Origin: Sphingomonas paucimobilis
GTDB lineage: Bacteria; Pseudomonadota; Alphaproteobacteria; Sphingomonadales; Sphingomonadaceae
Assembly: GCA_945860425.1 (NCBI GenBank)
Contig: CAMAQU010000075.1
Location: 1 to 7,664 of the forward strand
Direction: 5' to 3'
Length of the DNA stretch: 7,664 nt
Shown here: piece by piece, positions 1-6,725 of the stretch
How the letters are laid out: each line of letters opens with the position of its first letter
Position numbering within the stretch: the first letter of the stretch is position 1
Notes under the pieces: generated by a model
What the model saw: only the letters and a program-made list of their open reading frames with translations
The model's database searches: none
Told to the model about the DNA's origin: nothing
Position numbers and translations under genes: made by a program

Positions 1-2178
1 GAAAATCTGCTCCCCTCGGAACGTATATATTATGAGGTTTTGGATCATATCGCCCAGCGCTGCGACGTGAAGCTTCGCGTTTTGACGGACATAATTACGG
101 GCGCGAGCGCGGGCGGCATTAATGGCATTTTTCTGGCACAGGCAATCGCCAAAGGGCAATCGCTTGAGCCCTTGACCCAACTCTGGCTCGAAAAGGCCGA
201 TGTGGATCAACTGCTAGACCCGAATGCACGGCCAATGAGTCGCCTAACGAAATTCTGGGCAGCGCCAATTGCTTGGTTTGTCGGGCGGCAGTCCGGTGGC
301 ACCGTTGACACCACCGTTGGCGCAGAAGCGCGGGCGGAAGTGCGCTCAAAGCTTGGCGAGTTCGTGCGGGCACGCTGGTTTGAGCCGCCTTTTGGCGGGA
401 CCGAGCTATCTAAAATTCTGCTCAACGCTTTTCACGCCATGGCCAATCAAATATCCGGCCCCAGTTTGGTGCCTCCGGGCCAGCCCCTGGATCTTGCTGT
501 TACCGTTACCGATTTCAACGGCCACCCCGAAACGCTGCGCCTGAACTCCCCGCCGGAAGTCAGGGAGCAGGAGCACCGCCTCGTCATCCGATTTCGTCAC
601 GATCCAGATCAAGGAGAGACATTGGGGAGCGCCATATCGCTGACCTTTGCAGGACGCGCGACATCAAGCTTCCCCGGCGCATTTCCGCCACTTTCTGTTG
701 CTGAAATTGATCGGCTTGTTCGATCGACAGGCCTGAACTGGGACGACCGGAACGCTTTTCTCGCCTCTTTTCTTCCCAAAGGAATAGATGCGGCAAACGA
801 GCTTTCCCTCATCGATGGGTCCGTGCTGGCCAATGCCCCCTTTCGAGCAGCGATTGACGCCCTGCCTGATCGACCGGCACGGCGCGAAGTGGATAGACGC
901 TTTGTTTTTATAGATCCCAAGCCCGGCATTACCGCAATTCAGCTGCCGCGCGGCGCCAGACGATCGTCAGCTCCCGGGTTTTTTACCGCAATTTTGGGAT
1001 CAATGTCGGATCTTCCCCGAGAACAGCCAATCAGAGATAATTTAGACGCCCTGCATCAACGATCCATCAGAATTCGTCGCATGCAACATATTATGGATGC
1101 GCTGGAGCCAGAGGTTGACAGCCGCATTCAATCCCTTTTTGGGCGAACCTTCTTTCTCACTACGCCGACGCCCAAGCGGGTTGCTGCGTGGCGCGCCAAA
1201 GCACTGGAACGCGCTGCCATAGACGCTGGCTACGCCTATGCTGGTTATGCCCATCTTAAGCTCTCAACCATATTGGAGGGCTTGGCCGATCTCGCCAACA
1301 GGGCGCAGCAATTGGACGATGCTCAAGCCGAGCGGTTCCGTGGGGCGCTATGGCAAGAAGTCCGTCGCCAAGGCATTGATCACATCAGCGCGCCCGGCGC
1401 TGGTAAAAATGAACCGACAATCCACTTTTTGAAGGAATATGATGTCGGATTTCGGATCCGCCGACTGCGCTTTCTCGCCCGAGCCGTTACCCATATGGTC
1501 GATCAGGGGGATGTTACAGAACTATCCGTCCAACACGTCATCAAGGCGATTTATGCTGCTTTGGGGGACTTTATCGACCTTCAAAATGCCGCCCGCTTCA
1601 AACTCTATCCTATTGAAAATGCTGCGGCATTTCTGAACGCCGTTGCCGTGGATCAGAATTTAACAGCCAAAGACGATCTTGTGGATGCCGCTCTGGCAGT
1701 TGCCATCGCCCAAAGCCCCAAAGCGCAGCGCCGACAAATTTTGCTGACCTATTTGGGTTTTCCTTTTTTTGACATCGCAACTTTGCCGATGTTGCAGGGG
1801 GAAGGATTGGAAGAGTTTAACCCAATCAAGGTCGACCGAATTTCACCCGATGATGCCCAATCCATCCGCGCAGGCGGAGCCGCCGCTACGCTGAAGGGGA
1901 TTGAACTCAACAGCTTTGGCGCCTTTTTTAGCCGCAAATATCGCGAAAATGACTATCTTTGGGGTAGGCTTCATGGGGCAGAGCGGCTGATCGACATTGT
2001 CTGCTCAACCGCACCCTCACATGCCCCGAAGGAAGAGATTGCGGCTCTCAAGCGGCGCATGTTTGAAGCCATCCTTGGCGAAGAGGAAGGCCGGCTGACG
2101 TGCATTCCAAGCTTGTTTTCCGAAATCCGCCATGAGATTTCAAATGGCGTGCTGGCCAAAGCGACAACAAAGGCCTAG
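1..2178 (+). CDS. Patatin-like phospholipase/acyl hydrolase, 5'-partial
   Basis: The reading frame is open from the first base, so the gene starts before the window; the TTG at 40 is only the first start-like codon. 725 codons are visible. Numbering from base 1, the nucleophile elbow G-A-S-A-G is at residues 34-38 (Ser36), followed by a conserved S-S-F-P-G-A-F segment near residue 223, and the second catalytic residue is Asp272 in D-G-S. Patatins use this Ser-Asp dyad to release fatty acids from lipids. The glycine-rich oxyanion loop should lie in the missing N-terminus. The remaining 400 or so residues form a long mostly helical C-terminal region, which fits the large patatin-related family with a DUF3376-type tail (TIGR03607-like); that assignment is from memory. 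No membrane segment or signal peptide is visible in the part seen. The exact substrate is unknown. The gene ends 30 bases before the lapA-like gene. Confidence 0.87.
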   Translation, partial: ENLLPSERIYYEVLDHIAQRCDVKLRVLTDIITGASAGGINGIFLAQAIAKGQSLEPLTQLWLEKADVDQLLDPNARPMSRLTKFWAAPIAWFVGRQSGGTVDTTVGAEARAEVRSKLGEFVRARWFEPPFGGTELSKILLNAFHAMANQISGPSLVPPGQPLDLAVTVTDFNGHPETLRLNSPPEVREQEHRLVIRFRHDPDQGETLGSAISLTFAGRATSSFPGAFPPLSVAEIDRLVRSTGLNWDDRNAFLASFLPKGIDAANELSLIDGSVLANAPFRAAIDALPDRPARREVDRRFVFIDPKPGITAIQLPRGARRSSAPGFFTAILGSMSDLPREQPIRDNLDALHQRSIRIRRMQHIMDALEPEVDSRIQSLFGRTFFLTTPTPKRVAAWRAKALERAAIDAGYAYAGYAHLKLSTILEGLADLANRAQQLDDAQAERFRGALWQEVRRQGIDHISAPGAGKNEPTIHFLKEYDVGFRIRRLRFLARAVTHMVDQGDVTELSVQHVIKAIYAALGDFIDLQNAARFKLYPIENAAAFLNAVAVDQNLTAKDDLVDAALAVAIAQSPKAQRRQILLTYLGFPFFDIATLPMLQGEGLEEFNPIKVDRISPDDAQSIRAGGAAATLKGIELNSFGAFFSRKYRENDYLWGRLHGAERLIDIVCSTAPSHAPKEEIAALKRRMFEAILGEEEGRLTCIPSLFSEIRHEISNGVLAKATTKA

Positions 2179-2192
2179 TCTGCCCAAAGATC

Positions 2193-2197
2193 AGGAG
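2193..2197 (+). promoter_or_regulatory. Ribosome binding site deciding the lapA-like start
   Basis: AGGAG lies 11 bases before the ATG at 2209 but only 2 bases before the in-frame TTG at 2200. Two bases is too close for initiation, so the ATG is the better start although its spacing is a little long. Confidence 0.6.
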
Positions 2198-2208
2198 CGT
2201 TGGCAGTT

Positions 2209-2547
2209 ATGCAGTTATTGAGAACCTTATTCTGGGTCGCAATCGCCGTTGCCGCGTCCGCTTTTGTGGTCGCCAACTGGACGCCCATCACGCTCACCTT
2301 ATGGAACGGCGTGTTGCTGGACACTTACCTTCCTATCCCATTGACCGCAGCCTTTTTGTTGGGGTTTGTGCCTTATTACCTGCTCCACAGCGCGACACGC
2401 TGGTCGCTGCAGCGCCGCTTGTCGCAGACTGAACGACAATTGGCTGAGACACGCAGCTTATTGTCACCTGCACCCGCCCAGACAGAACCTGTAGGGACGA
2501 TTCCACCAAGTGCTGCGCCAATTGCAGTTCCGCCGGGGGTTTTATGA
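2209..2547 (+). CDS. LapA/DUF1049-type small inner-membrane protein
   Basis: This is a 112-residue protein if started at the ATG at 2209; a TTG at 2200 would add three residues but sits against the ribosome binding site. Two hydrophobic segments are visible, about residues 7-23 and 43-60. Between them is a short N-W-T-P-I-T-L-x-L-W stretch that resembles the LapA domain. After the second helix comes an amphipathic stretch (about 64-85, rich in Arg, Gln and Glu) that could form a coiled coil, then a Pro/Ala-rich tail. In E. coli LapA works with LapB in control of lipopolysaccharide synthesis; whether this homologue does the same is inference, and the domain call rests on overall architecture. 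Proteins of this type commonly sit just upstream of trpF in Alphaproteobacteria. Its stop overlaps the pyrF start by 4 bases. Confidence 0.72.
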   Translation: MQLLRTLFWVAIAVAASAFVVANWTPITLTLWNGVLLDTYLPIPLTAAFLLGFVPYYLLHSATRWSLQRRLSQTERQLAETRSLLSPAPAQTEPVGTIPPSAAPIAVPPGVL

Positions 2548-3218
2548 CCAGTCCTGTCTATGTCGCAATTGATACACCAGATATTGAGCGTGCCCGCGAT
2601 CTCTTGCGGCAAGTCAAACACCATATTGGCGGCATCAAGCTTGGCCTCGAATTCTACATGGCCAATGGGAAATCCGGTGTGCTTGAAATGGCGCATTATG
2701 GCCTGCCCATTTTCCTCGACCTGAAATTTCACGACATTCCAAATACGGTCGCCAAAGCCATTCAGGCACTACGCCCGATCCAGCCTGCCATTTTGACGGT
2801 TCACGCCGCAGGGGGCCGTGCCATGATGGAAGACGCAAAGGCTGCAGCACCCTCCGGATGCAAAGTTGTTGGCGTTACGGTTCTGACCAGCCTCGATAGC
2901 TCAGATTTGGCGACAATTGGCGTGCCCACAACGCCGCATGATCAGGTTGAGCGCCTCACCATGCTGGCCAAAGAGGCCGGGCTGGATGGCGTTGTCTGTT
3001 CTGGCAATGAAGTTGCTGCTGCAAAAAAAATCTGGCCCAGTGGCTTTTTTGTCGTCCCCGGCGTGCGCCCATCCGATGGTGTTATTGGCGACCAAAAGCG
3101 CGTGGTGACGCCGCGTCAGGCCTTGAACAATGGCGCCTCAATTTTGGTGATCGGGCGCCCCATCACGCAGGCTGCTGACCCGGATGCCGCCGCCCGCGCC
3201 ATTGATGCCACGCTCTAA
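2544..3218 (+). CDS. pyrF: Orotidine 5'-phosphate decarboxylase
   Basis: It converts OMP to UMP, the last step of de novo pyrimidine synthesis, in the cytoplasm. The 224-residue product has the length of a compact bacterial enzyme. Asp10 and Lys32 lie in the first strands of the barrel. The catalytic D-x-K-x-x-D is Asp59, Lys61 and Asp64, within F-L-D-L-K-F-H-D-I-P-N. The phosphate-binding end has P-G-V-R-P (Arg175) and I-G-R-P-I-T (Arg205). All key residues are present, so it should be active. The ATG overlaps the stop of the lapA-like gene (ATGA), with a G-rich stretch 4 bases before it, so translation is probably coupled. trpF follows after 2 bases. The gene contains an A8 run at 3023-3030. 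Confidence 0.97.
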   Translation: MTSPVYVAIDTPDIERARDLLRQVKHHIGGIKLGLEFYMANGKSGVLEMAHYGLPIFLDLKFHDIPNTVAKAIQALRPIQPAILTVHAAGGRAMMEDAKAAAPSGCKVVGVTVLTSLDSSDLATIGVPTTPHDQVERLTMLAKEAGLDGVVCSGNEVAAAKKIWPSGFFVVPGVRPSDGVIGDQKRVVTPRQALNNGASILVIGRPITQAADPDAAARAIDATL

Positions 3219-3220
3219 TA

Positions 3221-3862
3221 ATGGCTGTGCAGACGAAGATTTGCGGCGTCACAACGCCGGAGGCGGTGCAGGCCGCAGTCGCTGGGGGAGCAACCCATAT
3301 CGGCCTTGTTTTCTTCGCAAAAAGCCCGCGCAACATTACTCTTGAAAATGCGAGAGATCTAAACGCTCAACTACCATCATTTCTAAAGATTGTAGCCTTA
3401 GTTATTGATCCAAAACATATTTTCATTGATGAAATCAAAGCCTACCTGCCAAAGCTAAACGCAGTTCAATTCCATGGGGAAGAGACACCAGAGTTTATCG
3501 CGCGCTTCAAATCACCTGGACTTGAGCTTTGGAAAGCGGTTCCTATTAGGTCTGAGGCGGATGTTAAGGGCGCAGAACGATATGTGGGTGCTGCCGATCG
3601 GATACTTTACGATGCAAAGCCACCCAAAGGCGCCGATCTTCCCGGCGGCACGGGGCTTCGCTTTGACTGGTCGCTGTTACAGGGTATCCAGCATCCCTTG
3701 CCTTGGGTCCTGGCAGGCGGTCTAGATGCGCAGAATGTGGCCGAGGCGCATCGCGTGACCGGGGCCGATTTTTTTGATGTTTCTTCTGGTGTTGAAACCA
3801 TGCCCGGTGTGAAGGATGTGGACAAGATCAGCGCATTCCTTAAAGCGACCAACAACTTATGA
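3221..3862 (+). CDS. trpF: Phosphoribosylanthranilate isomerase
   Basis: It catalyses the Amadori rearrangement of N-(5'-phosphoribosyl)anthranilate to CdRP, the third step of tryptophan synthesis after chorismate. The 213-residue TIM barrel has the expected general base Cys8 in K-I-C-G, the S-P-R-N loop near residue 36, V-Q-F-H-G in mid-protein, the general acid Asp131 in L-Y-D-A-K, and phosphate-binding G-G-L (166-168) and D-V-S-S-G-V-E (186-192). It starts 2 bases after pyrF with no clear Shine-Dalgarno sequence, and its stop overlaps the trpB start (ATGA), both suggesting coupled translation. Codons for about residues 37-110 are markedly A+T-rich and include AGA, AGG, TTA, GTA and several CTA codons that are uncommon in neighbouring genes. 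The reading frame and motifs are intact. Confidence 0.97.
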   Translation: MAVQTKICGVTTPEAVQAAVAGGATHIGLVFFAKSPRNITLENARDLNAQLPSFLKIVALVIDPKHIFIDEIKAYLPKLNAVQFHGEETPEFIARFKSPGLELWKAVPIRSEADVKGAERYVGAADRILYDAKPPKGADLPGGTGLRFDWSLLQGIQHPLPWVLAGGLDAQNVAEAHRVTGADFFDVSSGVETMPGVKDVDKISAFLKATNNL

Positions 3863-5067
3863 CACTGACCAACTCTTTACGCACGCAGCCCGACGATCGC
3901 GGGCATTTCGGGGCCTTTGGTGGCCGCTATGTCGCAGAAACGCTTATGCCCTGCGTTTTGGAGCTTGAACGCGAATATCGCGCCGCAAAGCAGGACCCTG
4001 CCTTTGCAGCCCAATTTGATGATCTGCTGACCCATTATGTCGGCCGACCAAGCCCGCTTTATTATGCTGAACGGCTGACCGAAGAACTTGGTGGCGCAAA
4101 AATTTACTTCAAGCGTGATGAGCTGAACCATACGGGCGCTCACAAAATCAATAACTGCATCGGGCAGATCCTGCTTGCAAAGCGTATGGGCAAGACGCGG
4201 ATTATCGCAGAAACGGGTGCTGGCCAGCATGGCGTGGCAACCGCGACCGTCGCGGCCCGATTTGGCCTGCCCTGCGTCGTTTATATGGGCGCGCGCGATA
4301 TTGAGCGGCAGGCCCCCAATGTCTTCCGAATGAAGCTATTGGGCGCAGAAGTCCGTGCCGTTGAAAGCGGATCCCGCACACTAAAAGACGCGATGAACGA
4401 GGCCCTGCGCGATTGGGTCGCTAATGTTCATGATACATTTTACATTATTGGCACGGCCGCTGGCCCCCATCCCTATCCAGAGCTTGTGCGGGACTTTCAG
4501 TCGGTGATTGGCAAGGAAGCCCGCGCCCAAATGTTGGAGCGTGAAGGGCGTTTGCCGGATTTGCTTGTCGCCGCAATTGGCGGTGGATCCAACGCAATTG
4601 GCCTATTTCACCCGTTTCTGGATGATAAAGATGTCGACATGCTCGGCATTGAAGCCGCGGGACATGGCCTTGATAAACAACATGCCGCGAGCTTGGCAGG
4701 CGGAACGCCCGGTATTCTCCATGGCAATAAGACATTCTTGTTGCAGGATGAGGACGGCCAGATTGATGAAGCGCACAGCATTTCGGCGGGTCTCGACTAT
4801 CCGGGAATTGGGCCGGAACATGCTTGGCTCAAGGATATAGGCCGGGTGCGTTATGACAGCGTAACCGACACTGAAGCGCTTGCCGCCTTTCAGATGCTCT
4901 GCCGCACCGAGGGGATTATCCCCGCGCTCGAACCAAGCCACGCCCTGGCCGCGCTAGCGCGCATTGCCCCGGCAATGAGCAAGGACAAGATCATCATCGC
5001 CAATTTATGTGGTCGTGGGGATAAGGACATCTTCACCGTCGCTGAGGCTTTGGGAGTGCAGATGTGA
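3859..5067 (+). CDS. trpB: Tryptophan synthase beta subunit
   Basis: This PLP enzyme joins indole, channelled from TrpA, to L-serine to give L-tryptophan; it works as an alpha2-beta2 complex. The product is 402 residues, close to the usual 397. It opens with the typical G-x-F-G-A-F-G-G-R-Y-V segment. Lys96 in H-T-G-A-H-K-I-N-N forms the Schiff base with PLP, Glu118 in A-E-T-G-A-G-Q-H-G is the catalytic acid/base, and G-G-G-S-N at 241-245 binds the cofactor phosphate. The C-terminal motif reads N-L-C-G-R-G-D-K-D, with Cys384 where the enteric enzyme has Ser377 facing the pyridine nitrogen. The start overlaps the trpF stop and the stop overlaps the trpA GTG, which would support balanced synthesis of the two subunits. 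Confidence 0.98.
   Translation: MTLTNSLRTQPDDRGHFGAFGGRYVAETLMPCVLELEREYRAAKQDPAFAAQFDDLLTHYVGRPSPLYYAERLTEELGGAKIYFKRDELNHTGAHKINNCIGQILLAKRMGKTRIIAETGAGQHGVATATVAARFGLPCVVYMGARDIERQAPNVFRMKLLGAEVRAVESGSRTLKDAMNEALRDWVANVHDTFYIIGTAAGPHPYPELVRDFQSVIGKEARAQMLEREGRLPDLLVAAIGGGSNAIGLFHPFLDDKDVDMLGIEAAGHGLDKQHAASLAGGTPGILHGNKTFLLQDEDGQIDEAHSISAGLDYPGIGPEHAWLKDIGRVRYDSVTDTEALAAFQMLCRTEGIIPALEPSHALAALARIAPAMSKDKIIIANLCGRGDKDIFTVAEALGVQM
5052..5056 (+). promoter_or_regulatory. Ribosome binding site for trpA, supports the GTG start
   Basis: GGGAG lies within the end of trpB, 7 bases before the GTG at 5064. This spacing supports GTG as the trpA start, and the encoded N-terminus (M-T-R-L-A-R-A-F) matches the usual TrpA beginning. 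Confidence 0.55.
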
Positions 5068-5867
5068 CCCGGCTTGCCCGTGCTTTTGCAAAACCCCATC
5101 CGGCGCTGGTTACATTTGTAACCGGTGGAGACCCCTCTCCCGCTGAAACCGGCGCAATTTTAGATGCCCTGGTCGAGGGTGGCGCCGATGTGATTGAACT
5201 GGGCATGCCCTTTACCGATCCGATGGCAGATGGTCCGGCAATTCAGCTGGCCAATATCCGCTCACTCAGCGCTGGGACCAAAACCAAAGATCTGTTTGCG
5301 GTTGCCACCGCATTCCGCGCGCGCCACCCGGATATTCCGCTTGTGTTGATGGGTTATGCCAACCCAATGACATGCCGTGGACCCGATTGGTTTGCCGATG
5401 GCTGCAAAAAGGCGGGCGTAGATGGCGTGATTTGCGTTGATCTTCCACCCGAAGAAGATGCCGATCTTGGCCCCGCCTTACGCGCAGCCGGGGTGGATTT
5501 CATCCGCCTTGCAACACCCACAACGGATGCCGCGCGCCTGCCCTCCGTACTGAAATCCGCCTCTGGCTTTCTCTATTATGTGTCTGTTGCCGGAATTACA
5601 GGCCTGCAACAGGCCGCCACGGCAAGCGTCGCCGAGGCTGTTGCCCGCCTGAAGAAATCGACCGATCTTCCCATCGCGGTCGGCTTTGGCATTCGCACCC
5701 CGGAACAAGCGGCCGCGATTGCGGCCGTTGCCGATGGCGTTGTGGTTGGATCTGCCCTTGTCGAATTGATCGGGCAACATGGCCCTAATGCCGCAGGCCC
5801 GGTTCGGGATTATGTCGCCAGCTTACGCGCAGCGGTTGATGGTGCCCAGAAGGAGAAAAACGCATGA
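5064..5867 (+). CDS. trpA: Tryptophan synthase alpha subunit
   Basis: It splits indole-3-glycerol phosphate into indole and glyceraldehyde 3-phosphate and passes indole through a tunnel to TrpB. The 267-residue product is close to the usual 268. The catalytic pair is present: Glu45 in V-I-E-L-G and Asp56 in D-P-M-A-D-G-P, equivalent to Glu49 and Asp60 of the Salmonella enzyme. The later barrel loops carry Y-Y-V-S-V-A-G-I-T-G and the phosphate-binding G-F-G-I-R-T and G-S-A-L-V. Translation starts at GTG, overlapping the trpB stop as GTGA, with a good ribosome binding site. The stop overlaps the accD start (ATGA). Confidence 0.98.
   Translation: MTRLARAFAKPHPALVTFVTGGDPSPAETGAILDALVEGGADVIELGMPFTDPMADGPAIQLANIRSLSAGTKTKDLFAVATAFRARHPDIPLVLMGYANPMTCRGPDWFADGCKKAGVDGVICVDLPPEEDADLGPALRAAGVDFIRLATPTTDAARLPSVLKSASGFLYYVSVAGITGLQQAATASVAEAVARLKKSTDLPIAVGFGIRTPEQAAAIAAVADGVVVGSALVELIGQHGPNAAGPVRDYVASLRAAVDGAQKEKNA
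5848..5855 (+). promoter_or_regulatory. Strong ribosome binding site for accD
   Basis: AGAAGGAG, within the end of trpA, lies 8 bases before the accD ATG. It is the best Shine-Dalgarno match in the window, so accD may be translated more independently than the other genes of the cluster. Confidence 0.65.
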
Positions 5868-6718
5868 ACTGGTTGAGCCGCGTCCGCAACGCGATCCCCT
5901 TCATCGCAAAGCGCGAAACAGAGGGGAATCTCTGGCATAAATGCCCATCGTGCGCGCAAATGATTTACACCAAGGAATATGAGGAAAATCTCTCCGTCTG
6001 TCCGGTGTGCAACCACCATGGTCGCATTGGACCGAAGGCCCGTTTTCCTCAGATTTTTGATAATGCCCGTTTCACTGTGTTGCCAACCCCAAGGGTTGCG
6101 GAAGATCCTCTGAAATTCCGCGACACCAAACGATATACGGATCGGATCAAGGCTGCCCGCGCCTCAACGGGGGAGCATGATGCACTCATCAACGCGCGCG
6201 GTTCCATTGCGGGGCAGAAGGCCGTCCTCGGCGTTCAGGACTTTGCCTATATGGGCGGGTCGATGGGCGTTGCGGTCGGCGAAGCCTTTATCGCGGGCGC
6301 CAAGGCCGCGATTGAGGATAAATGCCCCTATATCATCTTTACCGCAGCAGGCGGCGCACGCATGCAAGAAGGCATTTTGTCGTTGATGCAGATGCCGCGC
6401 ACGACGGTTGCCATCTCTATGCTGCGTGATGCAGGGCTGCCCTATATTGTGGTGCTGACCGACCCCACGACAGGCGGCGTGACCGCAAGCTATGCCATGT
6501 TGGGCGACATTCAAATTGCAGAACCCAATGCCCTGATCGGCTTTGCGGGCCAGCGCGTTATTCAAGACACGATCCGTGAGAAGCTTCCCGAAGGGTTTCA
6601 GCGCTCAGAATATCTACTGGACCATGGCATGCTCGACATGGTGGTGGAGCGCAAGGATTTGCGGGACACGCTTGGTCGCCTCATGGCCTATCTGATGCCG
6701 GAGAAGGCGGCAGCCTGA
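5864..6718 (+). CDS. accD: Acetyl-CoA carboxylase carboxyltransferase subunit beta
   Basis: Together with AccA it transfers the carboxyl group from biotin on AccB to acetyl-CoA, giving malonyl-CoA for fatty-acid synthesis. The 284-residue product is in the usual range. An N-terminal four-cysteine zinc ribbon is clear: Cys27, Cys30, Cys46 and Cys49 (C-P-S-C and C-P-V-C). The crotonase-like carboxyltransferase domain follows, with G-G-A-R-M-Q-E-G at 163-170, G-G-V-T-A-S-Y-A-M-L-G-D at 204-215, and then the G-F-A-G-Q-R-V-I and L-P-E-G-F-Q-R-S-E segments. The start overlaps the trpA stop. Its place between trpA and folC is a common alphaproteobacterial arrangement. No sign of damage. Confidence 0.98.
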   Translation: MNWLSRVRNAIPFIAKRETEGNLWHKCPSCAQMIYTKEYEENLSVCPVCNHHGRIGPKARFPQIFDNARFTVLPTPRVAEDPLKFRDTKRYTDRIKAARASTGEHDALINARGSIAGQKAVLGVQDFAYMGGSMGVAVGEAFIAGAKAAIEDKCPYIIFTAAGGARMQEGILSLMQMPRTTVAISMLRDAGLPYIVVLTDPTTGGVTASYAMLGDIQIAEPNALIGFAGQRVIQDTIREKLPEGFQRSEYLLDHGMLDMVVERKDLRDTLGRLMAYLMPEKAAA

Positions 6719-6725
6719 TTCTCCT

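Noticed and set aside
40..2178. Taking TTG at 40 as the true start of the patatin-like gene
   Set aside because: The frame is open back to base 1 and the upstream codons (E-N-L-L-P-S-E-R) read like family sequence. The oxyanion loop that must precede the Ser motif is missing, so the start is outside the window.
2376..2732. 118-residue reverse-strand open frame across the lapA-like gene and pyrF
   Set aside because: It runs antisense over two genes and their overlap, and its translation looks like random composition with no family resemblance.
3380..3450. Possible internal promoter in the A+T-rich part of trpF
   Set aside because: A+T-rich hexamers occur, but I could not find a -35/-10 pair with convincing sequence and spacing.
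4603..4941. 112-residue reverse-strand open frame opposite trpB
   Set aside because: It lies inside trpB, whose motifs are complete, and it has no ribosome binding site or domain that I recognise.
6164..6565. 133-residue reverse-strand open frame opposite accD
   Set aside because: It lies fully inside the well-supported accD gene, shows no recognisable motif, and is the kind of antisense frame that G+C-biased codons create.
6719..6725. Terminator or operon break between accD and folC
   Set aside because: The gap is only 7 bases and there is no hairpin with a T run; folC follows directly in the same direction.
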